Origin: Aristolochia californica
Taxonomy: Eukaryota; Streptophyta; Magnoliopsida; Piperales; Aristolochiaceae
NCBI GenBank assembly: GCA_029961685.1
Contig: JARWKL010000002.1
Span: forward strand, 19,994,908 to 20,058,907
Direction of reading: 5' to 3'
Length of the DNA: 64,000 nt
Below are positions 1 through 13,726 of this stretch, piece after piece. How positions within the stretch are numbered: position 1 is the stretch's first letter; each line of letters opens with the position of its first letter. Below the pieces are notes generated by a model. It was given only the letters and a program-made list of their open reading frames with translations, was not told the DNA's origin and did not search any database. Made by a program: the position numbers and the translations under genes.

Positions 1-1610
1 AGTGGGTTGTTCGGCTCTGGTAAATATCCAACCATACGTTAACTTGAGAATTTTATTATTTCTACTCCTTGAAATTTTTGGATCATTAGGTCATTTGCAT
101 CTTCAACATGTTTCTGGCATGCATACCCTCCACTTTTAAAACATGTTTGGATCAATTAGAAATCACTTTCTTATAAAATTCCACAAAGCTATTAGGGTTT
201 GTACTAATGGAATTTCCCAAACATGGATAACAAAACTTTGGAGTTCATTTTCAGTGCGTAAAATAATTTTCTTCACTTACATTTACTATAGTTTTCAAAT
301 TTTTTTGCATTCGTGAACTCTAAAATTTTCATTTAGTTTACGACAAAAGTTTGGATTTTAAAAAATTTTTATCATCCAAAACGGAAAAGCAAAAAGTGCT
401 CAGAGAGATAATTCCAAAAAGTATCTCTGATTTTGAAGGATAGGCAAAAAGTGGGTTGTTTGGCTCTGGTAAATATCCAACCACACGTTAAGTTGAGAAT
501 AAAATTTTTCTACTCCTTGAAAGTTTTGGATCATTAGGTCATTTGCATCTTCAACATCTTCCTGGCATGCATAACCACCACATTTATAACATGTTAGGAT
601 CAATTAGAAATATATTTCTTATGAAATTCCACCAAGCTATTAGGGGTTGTACAAGTGGAATATCCCAAACATGGATAATAAAACTTTGGAGTTCAATTTT
701 AGTGCGTGAAATTTCTTTCTTCACTTACATTTATTATAGTTTTCAAATATTATTGCATACATGAACTCAAAAATTTTCATTTTCTTTACGAGAAAAGTTT
801 GGATTTGACAAAAAATTGAACATCCAAAATGGAAATCCAAAGAGTGCTGAGAGAGACAATTCCAAAAAGTATCTCTGATAATGAAGGATAGGCAAAAAGT
901 GGGTTGTTTGGCTTTGGTAAATATCCAACCACACTTTAACTTGAGAATTTAATTTGTTCTACCCCTAGAAATTCTTGGATCATTAGGTCATTTGCATCTT
1001 CTACTTGTTTCTGGCATGCATACCCACCTCATTTAAAACAAGTTAGGATCAATTAGAAATCTCTTTCTTATAAAATTCCACCAAGCTATTAGGGGTTGGA
1101 CTAGTGGAATTTCCCTAACATGGATAACAAAACTTTGGAGTTCATTTTTAGTGCGTGAAATAATGTTCTTCACTTACATTTATTGTAGTTTTCAATTTTT
1201 TTTTGCATTCATTAACTCTAAAGTTTTCATTTTGTTGATGAGAAAAGTTTGGATTTGAAAAAAAATTGAATATCCAGAATGGAAATGTAAAAAGTACTGA
1301 GGGAGATAATTCCAAAAAGTATCCCTTATTCTGAAGGATTAGAAAAAAGTTGGTTGTTTGGCTCTGGTAAATATCAAACCACACGTTAACTTGAGAATTT
1401 AGTTTTTTCTACTCCTTGAAATTTTTCGATCATTAGGTCAGTTGCATCTTCAACATGTTCTGGCATGCATACTCACCATATTCAATACATGTTAGGATCA
1501 ATTAGAAATCTCTTTCTCATAAAATTCCAAGAGCTATTAGAGGTTGAACTAGAGGAATTTCCCAAACATGGATCACAAAACTTTGGAGTTCATTTTTAGT
1601 GCGTGAAATA
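1..1610 (+). repeat. Satellite block duplicated at 3588-4752 (source copy)
   Basis: Bases 1-990 match 3588-4577 at a constant offset of 3,587 bp, equal to eight monomers, with only scattered substitutions. Shared private variants include GTTCGGCTC at the start, TTTTATTATTTCTACTCC, CTTTTAAAACATGTTTGG and ACATCTTCCTGGCATGC. Bases 1441-1610 match 4578-4752 (for example CTCACCATATTCAATACATG and GAGGTTGAACTAGAGG). Position 1 begins inside the repeat, so the true left end of this block lies outside the window. Confidence 0.85.
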
Positions 1611-3587
1611 ATTTTCTTCACTTACATTTTTTATAGATTTCAATTTTTTTTGCATACATGAACTCTAAAATTTTCATTTTGTTTACAAGAAAAGTTTGGA
1701 TTTGGAAAAAAATTGAACATCCAAAATGGAAATTCAAAAAGTGCTGAGAGAGATAATTCCAAAAAGTATCTCTGATTTTGAAGGATCGGCAAAAAGTAGG
1801 TTGTTTTTCTCTGGTAAATATCCAACCACACGTTAACTTGAGAATTTAATTTTTTCTACTCCTTGCAATTTTTGCATTATTAGGTCATTTTCATCTTCAA
1901 GAAGTTTCTAGCATGCATACCCACCACATGTAAAACATGTTATGATTAATTAGAAATCTCTTTCTTATAAAATTCCGCCAAGCTATTAGCGGTTGTACTA
2001 GTGGAATTTCCCAAACATGGATAACAAAACTTTGGAGTTCATTTTTACTGCATGAAATAATTTTCTTCACTTACATTTTTTATAGTTTTCAAATTTTTAT
2101 GCATACATGAACTCTAAAATTTTCAATTTGTTTACGAAAAATGTTTGGATTTAAAACAAAATTGAACATCCAAAATGGAAAAGCAAAAAAAGCTGAGAGA
2201 GATAATTCCAAAAAGTATCTCTGATTTTGAAGGATAAACAAAAAGTGGGTTGTTTGCTTCTGGTAAATATCCAACCACACGTTAACTTCAGAATTTAATT
2301 TTTTCTACTCCTTGAAATTTTTGGATCATTAGGTTATTTGCATCTTCAACATGTTTCTGGCATGCATACCCACCACATTTAAAACATATTAGGATCATTT
2401 AGAAATCTCTTTCTTATAAAATTCCACCAAGCTACTAGGGGTTGAACTAGTGGAATTTCCCAAACATGGATTACAAAACATTGGAGTTCATTTTTAGTGT
2501 GTGAAATAATTTTCTTCACTTACATTTATTATAGTTTTCAAATTTTTTTGCATACATGAAATCTAAAATTTTCATTTTTTTTACGAGAAAAGTTTGTATT
2601 TGAAAAAAAAATTGAACCTCCAAAATGGAAATGCAAAAAGTGCTGAGAATGATTATTTCAAAGGTATCATTGATTTTGAAGGATAGGCAAAAAGTGGGTT
2701 GTTTGGCTCTGGTAAATATCCAATTACACGTTAACTTGAGAATTTAACTTTTTCTACTCCTTGAAATTTTTGGATCATTAGGTCATTTGCATCTTCAACA
2801 TGTGTCTAACATGCATAACCACCACAATTAAAACATGTTAGGATCAATTAGAAATCTCATTCTCATAAAATTCCACAAGCTATTATGGGTTGAATTAGTG
2901 GAATTTCCCAAACCTGGATAACAAAACTTTGGAGTTCATTTTTAGTGCGTGAAATAATTTCCTTCACTTACATTTATTATAGTTTTCAAAAAATTTTGCA
3001 TACATGAACTCTAAAATTTTCATTTTGTTTACAAATAAAGTTTGGATTTGAAAAAGAATTGATCATCCAAAACGGAAATGCAAAAAGTGCTGAGAGAGAT
3101 AATTCCAAAAAGTATCTCTGATTTTGAAGGATAGGCAAAAAGTGGGTTGTTTGGTTCTGGTAAATATCCAACCACATGTTAACTTGAGAATTTAATTTTT
3201 TCTACTCCTTGAAATTTTTAGATCAGTAGGTCATTTTCATATTAATAGGTTTTGGCATGTGTACCCACAACATTTAAGACATGTTAGGATCAATTAGAAA
3301 TCTCTTTCTTATAAAATTCCACCAAGCTATTAGGGGCTGCACTAGTGGAATTTCCCAAACATGGATATCAAAACATTGGCATTCATTTTTAGTGCATGAA
3401 ATAATTTTCTTCACTTGCATTTATTGTAGATTTCAAATTTTTTTGCATACATGAAATAAACAATTTTCATTTTGTTTACGAGAAAAGTTTGGATTTTAAA
3501 AAAAATTGAACATCCAAAATGGAAATGCAAAAAGTACTGAGGGAGATAATTCCAGAAAGTATCTCTGATTCTGAAGGATAGGCAAAA
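1611..3587 (+). repeat. Ordinary satellite monomers between the two 3.6-kb-offset copies
   Basis: Four to five monomers with anchors at 1796, 2245, 2694 and 3142, all 447-449 bp apart. They differ from one another by scattered substitutions and one-base indels only. No inserted sequence, truncated monomer or gene is visible. Confidence 0.9.
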
Positions 3588-4752
3588 AGTGGGTTGTTCG
3601 GCTCTGGTAAATATACAACCACATGTTAACTTGAGAATTTTATTATTTCTACTCCTTGAAATTTTTGGATCATTAGGTCATTTGCATCTTCAACATGTTT
3701 CTGGCATGCATACCCTCCACTTTTAAAACATGTTTGGATCAATTAGAAATCACTTTCTTATAAAATTCCACAAAGCTATTAGGGTTTGTACTAATGGAAT
3801 TTCCCAAACATGGATAACAAAACTTTGGAGTTCATTTTCAGTGCGTAAAATAATTTTCTTCACTTACATTTATTATAGTTTTCAAATTTTTTTGCATTCG
3901 TGAACTCTAAAATTTTCATTTAGTTTACGACAAAAGTTTGGATTTTAAAAAATTTTTAGCATCCAAAACGGAAAAGCAAAAAGTGGTCAGAGAGATAATT
4001 CCAAAAAGTATCTCTGATTTTGAAGGATAGGCAAAAAGTGGGTTGTTTGGCTCTGGTAAATATCCAACCACACGTTAAGTTGAGAATAAAGTTTTTCTAC
4101 TCCTTGAAAGTTTTGGATCATTAGGTCATTTGCATCTTCAACATCTTCCTGGCATGCATAACCACCACATTTATAACATGTTAGGATCAATTAGAAATAT
4201 ATTTCTTATGAAATTCCACCAAGCTATTAGGGGTTGTACAAGTGGAATATCCCAAACATGGATAATAAAACTTTGGAGTTCAATTTTAGTGCGTGAAATT
4301 TCTTTCTTCACTTACATTTATTATAGTTTTCAAATATTTTTGCATTCATGAACTCAAAAATTTTCAATTTCTTTACGAGAATAGTTTGGATTTGAAAAAA
4401 AATTGAACATCCAAAATGGAAATGCAAAGAGTGCTGAGAGAGACAATTCCAAAAAGTATCTCTGATAATGAAGGATAGGCAAAAAGTGGGTTGTTTGGCT
4501 TTGGTAAATATCCAACCACACTTTAACTTGAGAATTTAATTTGTTCTACCCCTAGAAATTCTTGGATCATTAGGTCAGTTGCATCTTCAACATGTTTCTC
4601 GCATGCATACTCACCATATTCAATACATGTTAGGATCAATTAGAAATTTCTTTCTCATAAAATTCCAAGAGCTATTAGAGGTTGAACTAGAGGAATTTCC
4701 CAAACATGGATCACAAAACTTTGGAGTTCATTTTTAGTGCGTGAAATAATTT
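3588..4752 (+). repeat. Recombinant copy of 1-1610 lacking exactly one monomer
   Basis: Bases 3588-4577 follow 1-990. At 4577/4578, in the shared string ATTAGGTCA, the match switches to 1441 onward, so the offset drops from 3,587 to 3,137, a loss of 450 bp or one monomer. This is what unequal exchange between neighbouring monomers produces. The sequence keeps the private variants of both parents: ATTTGTTCTACCCCTAG on the left of the junction, and CACCATATTCAATACATG and TTCCAAGAGCTATTAGAGG on the right. Confidence 0.8.
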
Positions 4753-6410
4753 TCTACTCTTACATTTATTATAGTTTTCTTATTTTTTTGCATACGTGAA
4801 CTCTTAAATTTTCATTTTGTTTACGAGATAAATGGGACAAGTTTGGATTTGAAAAAAAATTGAACATCCAAAATGGAAATGCAAAAAGTGTTGACAGAGA
4901 TAATTCCAAAAAGTATATCTGATTCTGAAGGAAAGGCAAAAAGTGGGTTGTTTGGCTATTGTAAATATCTAGCCACATGTTAACTTTGGAATTTAGTTTT
5001 TTCTAGACCTTGAAATTTTTTGATCATTAGGTCATTTGCATCTTCAACATGTTTCTAGCATGCATACCCACCACATTTAAAACATATTTGGATCAATTAG
5101 AAATCTCTTTCTTATAAAATTCCACAAAGCTATTAGGGTTTGTACTAATAGAATTTCCCAAACATGGATAACAAAAATTTGGAGTTCATTTTCAGTGCGT
5201 GAAATAATTTTCTTCACGTACATTTATTATAGTTTTCAATTTTTTTTGCATTCACGAACTCTAAAATTTTCATTTAGTTTACGAAAAAAGTTTGGATTTT
5301 AAAAAAAATTGATCATACAAAACGGAAATGCAAAAAATGCTGAGAGAGATAATTCCAAAAAGTATCTCGGATTTTGAAGGATAGGCAAAAAGTGGGTTGT
5401 TTGGCTCAGGTAAATATCCAACCACACGTTAAGTTGAGAATTTAATTTTTTCTACTCCATGAAATTTTCGGATCATTAGGTCATTTGCATCTTCTACATG
5501 TTTCTGGCAGGCATACGCACCTCATTTAAAACATGTTAGGATGAATTAGAAATCTCTTTCTTATAAAATTCCACCAAGCTATTAGGGGTTGTACTAGTGG
5601 AATTTCCCTAACATGGATAACAAAACATTGGAGTTCATTTTCAGTGCGTGAAATAATTTTCTTCACTTACATTTATTATAGTTTTCTAATTTTTTTGCAT
5701 ACATGAACTCTAAAAATTTTATTTTGTTTACGAGAAAAGTTTGGATTTGAAAAAAAATTTAACATCCAAAATGGAAATGCCGAAAGTTCTGAGAGAGATA
5801 ATTCCAAAAAGTATATCAGATTTTGAAGGATAAGCAAAAAGTAGGTTTTTTGGCTCTGGTAAATATCCAACAACACTTTTACTAGAGAATTTAATTTTTT
5901 CTACTCCTTGAAATTTTTGGATCATTAGGTCATTTGAATCTTCAACAAGTTTCTTTGATGCATACCCCCCCACATTTAAAACTTGTTAGGATCAATAAGA
6001 AATCTCTTTCTTAAAAAATTCCTCCAAGCTCTTAGGGGTAGTACTAGTGGAATTTCCCAAACATGGATAACAAAACTTTTGTGTTTATTTTTAGAGTGTG
6101 AAATAATTTTCTTCACTTATATTTAATATAGTTTTCAAATTTATTTGCATACATGAACTCAAAAATTTTCATTTTGTTTACGAGAAAAGTTTGGATAAAA
6201 AAAATAAAACATCCAAAATGGAAATGCAAAAAGTGCTGAGAGACATAATTCCAAATAGTAACTCTGATTATGAAGGATAGGCAAAAAGTGGGTTGTTTGG
6301 CTCTGGTAAATATCCAACCACACGTTAACTTTAGAATTTAATTTTTTCTACTCCTTGAAATTTTTTGATCATAAGGTTAGTTGCATCTTCAACATGTTTC
6401 TAGCATACAT

Positions 6411-6442
6411 ACCGACCACATTTAATACCCGCCTCATTTAAA
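6411..6442 (+). repeat. 16-bp tandem duplication inside a 466-bp monomer
   Basis: The element ACCGACCACATTTAAT is followed directly by the related ACCCGCCTCATTTAAA. This replaces the single ACCCACCACATTTAAA of other monomers and accounts for most of the extra 18 bp in the 6288-6754 interval. Confidence 0.7.
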
Positions 6443-7587
6443 ACTTGCAAGGATCAATTATAAATCTCTTTCTTATAAAATTCCACCAAGCTATTAGTGG
6501 TTGTACTAGTGGAATTTCCCAAACATGGATAACAAAATTTTGGAGTTCATTTTTAGTGCGTGAAATAATTTTCTTCACTTACATTTATTGTAGTTTTCAA
6601 ATTTTTTTGCATACATGAACTCTAAAATTTTCATTTAGTTTACGAGAAAAATTTTGGATTTAAAAAAAAATTGAACTTCCAAAATGAAAATGCAAAAAGT
6701 ACTGAGGGAGATAATTCCAAAAAGTTTATCTGATTTTGAAGAATAGGCAAAAAGTGGGTTGTTTGGCTCTGGTAAATATCCAACCACACGTTAACATGAG
6801 AATTTATTTTTTTCTACTCCCTAAAATTTTTGGATCATTAGGTCATTTGCTTCTTCAATAAGTTTTTAGCATGCATACCCACCACATTTAATACATGTTT
6901 GGATTAATTAGAAATCTATTTCTTATAAAATTCCATCAAGCTATTAGGGGTGGTACAAGAGGAATATCCCAAACATGGATAACAAAGTTTGGAGTTCATT
7001 TTTAGTGCGTGAAATATTTTTTTTTCACTTACATTTGTTATAGTTTTCAAATTTTTTTGCATACATGAACTCTAAAATTTTCATTTTGTTTATGAAAAAA
7101 GTTTGGATTTGAAAAAAAATTGAACATCCAGAATGGAAATGCAAAAAGTGCTGAGAGAGATAATTCCAAAAAGTATCTCTAATTTTGAAGGATAGGCAAA
7201 AAGTGGGTTGTTTGGCTCTGGTAAATATCCAACCACATGTTAACTTGAGAATTTAATTTTTTCTACTCGAAATTTTTGGATCATTAGGTCATTTGCTTCT
7301 TCAACATGTTTTCTGGCATGCATACCCACCACATTTTAAACATGTTAGGATCAATTAGAAAGCTTTTTCTTATAAAATTCCACCAAGCTATTAGGGGTTG
7401 TACTAGTGGAATTTCCCAAACATGGATAACAAAACATTGGAGTTCATTTTTTTAGCGTGAAATAATTTTGTTCACTTACATTTTTTTAAGTTTTCAAATT
7501 TTTTTGCATACATGAACTCTAAAATTTTCAATTTGTTTACGAGAAAAGTTTGGATTTGAACAAAAATTGAACATCCAAAAAGGAATT

Positions 7588-7697
7588 GCAAAAAGGGCTA
7601 AGAAATATAATTCCAAAAAGTACCTCTGATTTTGAAGGAAATGCAAAAAGTGCTGAGTGATATAATTCAGAAAAGTATCCCTGATTTTGAAGGATAG
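7588..7697 (+). repeat. 55-bp imperfect tandem duplication in a 502-bp monomer
   Basis: The stretch from GCAAAAAG to the end of GATTTTGAAGGA occurs twice, starting at 7588 and 7643, which makes the 7203-7705 interval about 55 bp too long. The two halves are different variants: the second has GATATAATTCAGAAAAGTATC, like monomers near 15460 and 21310. It is therefore better explained by out-of-register exchange between two monomer types than by slippage of one. Confidence 0.75.
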
Positions 7698-10600
7698 GCA
7701 AAAAGTGGGTTGTTTGGCTCTGGTAAATATCCATCCACACGTAAACTTGAGAATTTAATTTTTTCTACTCCTAGAAATTTTTGGATCATTAGGTCATTTG
7801 CATCTTCAACATGTTTCTGGCATGCTTACCCGCCACATTTTAAACATGTTAGGTTCAATTAGAAATCTCTTTCTTATAACATTCCACCAAACCATTATGG
7901 GTTGTACTAGTGGAATTTCCCAAACATGGATAACAGAGCTTTGGAGTTCATTTTTTGTGCGTGAAATAATTATCTTCACTTACATTAATTATAGTTTTCA
8001 AATTTTTACATACATGAACTCAAAAATTTCATTTTGTTTAGGAGAAAAGTTTTGATATGAAAAAACATTGAACATCCAAAATGGAATTGTAAAAAGTGCT
8101 GAGAGAGATAATTCCAAAAAGTATCTCTGATTTGGAAGGACAGGCATACAATAGGTTCTTTGGCTCTGGTAAATATCCAACCACACGTTAACTTGAGAAT
8201 TTTATTTTTCCTACTCCTTGCAATTTTTGGATCATTAGGTCATTTACATCTTCAACATGTTTCTGGCATGCACACCCACCACATTTAAAACATGTTAGGA
8301 TCAATTAGAAATCTCATTCTTATAAAATTCCACCAAGCTGTTTGGGGTTGTACTAGTGGAATTTCCCAAACATGGATAACAAAACTTTGGAGTTCATTTT
8401 TAGTGTGTGAAATAATTTTCTGCACTTACATTTATTATAGATTTAAAATTTTTTTGCATACATGAACTCGAAAATTTTCAATTTGTTTATTAGAAAATTT
8501 TGGATTTGAAAAAAAATTGAACATCCAAAATGGAAATGCAAAAGTGCTGAGAGATATAACTCCAAAAAGTATCTCTGATTTTGAAGGATAGGAAAAAAGT
8601 GGGTTGTTTGGCTCTGGTAATTGTCCAACCACACGTTAACTTGAGAATTTAATTTTTTCTACTCTTTTAAATTTTTGGATCATTAGGTTATTTGCATCTT
8701 CAACATGTTTCTGGCATGCATACCCACAATATTTAAAACATGTTAGGATCAATTAGAAATCTCTTTCTTATAAAATTCCACCAAGCTATTAGGGTTGCAC
8801 TAGTGGAATTTCCCAAACATGGATAACAAAACTTTGGAGTTCATTTTTAGTGCTTGAAATAATTTTCTCCACTTACATTAGTTTTAGTTTTCAAATTTAT
8901 TTGCGTACATGTACTCTAAAATTTTCATTTTGTTTAGGAGAAAAGTTAGGATTTGAAAAAAAAATTGAACATCCAAAACGGAAATGCAAAAAGTGTTGAG
9001 TGAGATAATTCCAAAAAGTATCTCTGATTTTGAAGGATAGGCAAAAAGTGGGTTGTTTGGCTCTGGTAAATATCTAACCACACGTTAACTTGAGAATTTA
9101 ATTTTTTCTACTCCTTGAAATTTTTTGATCCTTTGGTCCTTTGCATCTTAAACATGTTTCTCGCATGCATACACACCACATTTAAAACATGTTAGGATCA
9201 ATTAGAAATCTCTTTCTTATAAAATTCCACCAAGCTATAAGGGGTTGTACTAATGGAATTTCCCAAACATGTATAACAAAAATTTGGAGTTCATTTGTGG
9301 TGCGTGAAATAATTTTCTTCACTTACATTTATTATAGTTTTGAAATTTTTTTGCATACGTGAACTCTAAAATTTTTCATTTTGTGTACGAGAAAAGTTTG
9401 GATTTAAAAAAAATTGAACATCCAAAATGGAAATACAAAAAGTACTGAGAGAGATAATTCAGAAAAGTATCTCTGATTTTGAAGGAGAGGCAAAAAGTGG
9501 GTTGCTTGGCTCTGGTAAATATCGAACCACACGTTAACTTGATAATTTAATTTTTCTATTCCTTGAAATTTTTGGATCATTAGGTCATTTGCATCTTTAA
9601 CACGTTTCTGGAATGCATACCCACCTCATTTAAAACATGTTAGGATCAATTAGAAATCTCTTTCTTCTAAAATTCCACCAAGCTATTAGGGGTTGTACTA
9701 GTGGAATTTCCCAAACATGGATAACAAAACTTTGGAGTTCATTTTTAGTGTGTGAAATAACTTTCTTCACTTACATTTATTATAGTTTTCAAATTTTTTT
9801 ACATTCATGAAATCTAAAATTTTCATTTTGTTTAGGAGAAAAGTTTGGATATGAAAAAACATTGAACATCCAAAAGGGAAATGCAAAAAGTGCTGAGAGA
9901 TAATTCCAAAAAGCATCTCTGATTTTGAAGGATAGGCAAAAAGTGGGTTGTTTGGCTCTGGTAAATATCCAACCACATGTTAACTTGAGAATTTAATTTT
10001 TCCTACTTCTTGAAAATTTTGGATCATTAGGTCATTTGCATCTCCAACATGTTTCTGGCATGCATATCCATCACATTTAAAACGTGTTAGGATCAATAAG
10101 AAATCTCATTCTTTAAAAATTCCACCAAGCTATTAGGGGTTGTACTAGTGAAATTTCCCTAACATGAATAAGAAAGCTTTGGAGTTCATTTTTATTGCGT
10201 GAAATAATTTTTTTCACTTACATTTATTATAGTTTTCAATTTTTTTTGCATACATGTACTCTAAAATTTTCATTTTGTTTATGAGAAAATTTTGGATTTG
10301 AAAAAAAATTGAACATCCAAAACTGAAATGCAAAAAGTGCAGAGGGAGATAATTCTAAAAAGTATCTCTAATTTTGAAGGATAGGCAAAAAGTGGGTTGT
10401 TTGGCTCTGGCAAATATCCAACCACTCGTTAACTTGAGAATTTAATTTTTTCTACTCCTTGAAATTTTTGGATCAATAGGTCATTTGCATCTTCAACATG
10501 TTTCTAGCATGCATACCAACCACATTTAAAACATGTTAGGATCAATTAGAAATCTCTTTCTTATAAAATTTCACCAAGCTATTAGTGTTGCACTACTGGA

Positions 10601-13535
10601 ATTTCCCAAACACGGATAACAAAACTTTGGAGTTCATTTTTAGTGCTTGAAATAATTTTCTTCACCTACACTAACTTTAGTTTTCAATTTTCTTTGCATA
10701 CATGAACTCTAAAATTTTCATTTTTTTTACGAGAAAAGTTTGGGTTTCAAAAAAAATTGAACATCCAAAATGGAAATGCAAAAAGTGCTAAGAGTGGTAA
10801 TTCCAAAAAGTATCTTCGATTTTGATGGATAGGCAAAAAGTTGGTTGTTTGGGTCAAGTAAATATACAACCACATGTTAACTAGAAAATATAATTTTTTC
10901 TACTCCTTGAAATTTTTGGATCATTAGGTCATTTCCATCTTCAACATGTTTCAAGCATGCATACCAACAACATTTAAAACATGTTAGGATCAATTAGAAA
11001 TCTCTTTCTTATAAAATTCCACCAAGCCATTAGGGGTTGTACTAGTGGAATTTCCCAAACATGGATAAAAAAACTTTAGAGTTCATTTTTAGTGCGTGAA
11101 ATAATTTTTTTCACTTACATTTATTAAAGTTTTCAATTTTTTTTGCATACATGAACTCTAAAATTTTCTTTTTGTTTACGAGAAAACTTCGGATTTGAAA
11201 AATAATTGAACATCCAAAACAGAAATGAAAAAAGTGCTGAGAGAGATAACTCCAAAAAGTATCTCTGATTTTTAGAATAGGCAAAAAGTGGGTTGTTTGG
11301 CTTCTGTAAAATATCCAACTACATGTTAACTTGAGAATTTAATTTTTTCTACTCCTAGAAATTTTTGGATCATTAGGTCATTTGCATCTTCAACACTTCT
11401 CTGGCATGCATACCCACCACATTTAAAACATGTTAGGATATTAGAAATCTCATCCTTATAAAATTCCACCAAGCTATTAAGGGTTGTAGTAGTGGAATTC
11501 CCAAAAAATGGAAACAAAACATTGGAGTTCATTTTTAGTGCGTGAAAAAATTTTCTTCACTTACATTTATTATAGTTTTCAAATTTTTTTGCATACCTGA
11601 ACTTTAAAATTTTTATTTTGTTTATAAGAATAGTTTGGATATGAAAAAAAATTGAACATCCAAAATGGAAATGCAAAAAGTGCTGAGAGAGATAATTCCA
11701 AAAAGTATCTCTGATTTTGAAGTATAGGAAAAAAGTGGGTTGTTTGGCTATTGTTATTATTAAACCACACGTTAACTTCAAAATTTAATTTTTTCTACTA
11801 CTTGAAATTTTTGGATCATTAGGTCATTTGCATCTTCAACAAGATTCTGGCATGCATACCCACCACTTTTAAAACCTGTTAGGATCTATTAGAAATCTCT
11901 TTCTTATAAAATTCCACCTAGCTATTTGGGGTTGTACTAGTGGAATTACCCAAACATGGATACCAAAACTTTCGAGTTCATTTTTGGTGCGTGAAATAGT
12001 TTTCTTCACTTACATTTATTATAGTTTTCAAATTTTTTTGCATACATGAACTCTTAAATTTTTATTTTGTTTACGAGAAAAGTTTGAATTTGAAAAAAAA
12101 AATTGAACATCCAAAATGGAAACGCACAAATGCTGAGGGAGATAATTCCAAAAAGTATCTCTGATTTTGAAGGATAGGCAAAAAGTGGGTTGTTTGGCTC
12201 TGGTAAATATCAGACCACACGTTAACTTGAGAATTTAATTTTTTCTACTCCTAGAAATTTTTGGATCATTAGGTCATTTGCATCTTCAACATGTTTCTGG
12301 CATGCATACCCACCACATCTAAAACATGTTAGGATCAATTAGAAATCTCTTTCGTATAAAATTCCTTCAAGCTATTCGGGGTTGTACCAGTGGAATTTCC
12401 CAAACATGGATAAAAAAATATTGGAGTTCATTTTTAGGGCATGATATAATTCTCTTCACTTACATTTATTATAGTTTTCAAATTTTTTTGCATACATGAA
12501 CTCTAAAATTTTCATTTGGTTACGAGAACAGTTTGGATTTGAAACAAAATTGAACATCCAAAATGGAAATACACAAATGCTGAGAGAGATAATTCAAAAA
12601 AGTATCTCTGATTTTGAAGAATTGGCAAAAAGTGGGTTGTTTGGCTCTGGTAAATAACCAACCACACGTTTACTTGAGAATTTAATTTTTTCTACTCCTT
12701 GAAATTTTTGGATCATTAGGTCATTTGCATCTTCAACATGTTTCTTGAATGATACCCACAACATTTAAAACATGTTAGGATCATTTATAAATCTCTTTCT
12801 TATAAAATTCAACCAAGCTTTTAGGGGTTGTACTAGTGGAATTTTCCAAACATGGATAACAAAACTTTGGAGTTCTTTTTTAGAGCGTGAAATAAATTTC
12901 TTCACTTACAATTTTTATAGTTTTCAATTTTTTTGCATACAAGAACTCCAAAATTTTCATTTTGTTTATGAGAAAAGTAGGGCAAATTTGGATATGAAAA
13001 AAAAATGAACATCCAAAATGGAAATGCAAAAAGTGCTGAGTGAGATAATTCCAAAAACTATCTCTGATTTTGAAGGATAGGCAAAAAGTGGGTTGTTTGG
13101 CTTTGGTAAATATCCAACCACATGTTAACCTTAGAATTTAATTTTTTGACTCCTTGAAATTTTTGGATCATTTGGTCTTTTGCATCTTCAACTTGTTTCT
13201 GATATGCATAGCCACCACATTTAAAACATTTTAGGATCAATTAGAAATCTCTTTCTTTTAAAATTCCACAAAGCTATTAGGGATTGTACTAGTGGAATTT
13301 CCCAAACATGAATAACAAAACTTTGGAGTTCAATTTTTGGGCTTGATATAATTTTTTTTACTTATATTTATTGTTGTTTTCAAATTTTTTTGCATACAAG
13401 AACTCTAAAATTTTCATTTTTTTTCCGAGAAAAGTTTGGATTTGAAAAAAAATTTAACAGCCAAAATGGAAATGTAAAAAGTGATGAGTGTGATAATTCC
13501 AAAAAGTATCTCTGATTTTGAAGGATTGGCAAAAA

Positions 13536-13726
13536 GTGGGTTATGTAGCTCTGGTAAATATCCAACCCCAAGTTAACTTGAGAATTAATTTTTTCTGCTC
13601 CTTAAAATTTTTGGAACTTTAGGTCATTTGCATCTTCAACATGTTTCTGGCATGCATACCAACAACATTTAAAACATGTTAGGATCAATTAGAAATCTCT
13701 TTCTTATAAAATTCCACCAAGCTATT
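13536..13726 (+). repeat. Truncated satellite monomer (about 190 bp), copy 1
   Basis: After GCTATTAGGGGTTG the sequence jumps straight to TTTGGCTCTGGTAAATATCC, deleting roughly 258 bp of the monomer. The short sequence GGGGTTGT/GGGTTGTT is shared by both breakpoints, suggesting homology-mediated deletion. A related monomer at 38771-39218 (GTAGCTCTGG and CTTTAGGTC variants) is full length, so the truncation is the derived state. Confidence 0.85.

Larger units (their letters stand above)
4753..11009 (+). repeat. Diverged satellite monomers without long block duplication
   Basis: About fourteen monomers with anchors from 4943 to 10840. Two are over-length: 6288-6754 and 7203-7705. Several belong to types seen again elsewhere. 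Anchor interval 8151-8599 has the ACTCGAAAATTTTC variant typed F below. Intervals 8599-9048 and 9048-9497 resemble 13726-14175 and 14175-14624, sharing GGTTGCACTAGTGG, then GCTATAAGGGGT and AACAAAAATTTGGAGTTC. No gene or transposon is visible. Confidence 0.88.

Noticed and set aside
400..603. Minus-strand frame of 67 codons, and dozens of similar 60-90 codon frames in both strands across the array
   Set aside because: They are the same satellite segments read in fixed phases, with variable ends and frequent disruption in other monomers. No start context, domain or codon signal supports a gene.
12772..13008. Recurrent plus-strand frame starting at the ATGTTAGGATC landmark
   Set aside because: It recurs only because the monomer recurs. 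Its length changes with every small indel and its product is low-complexity and AT-driven.
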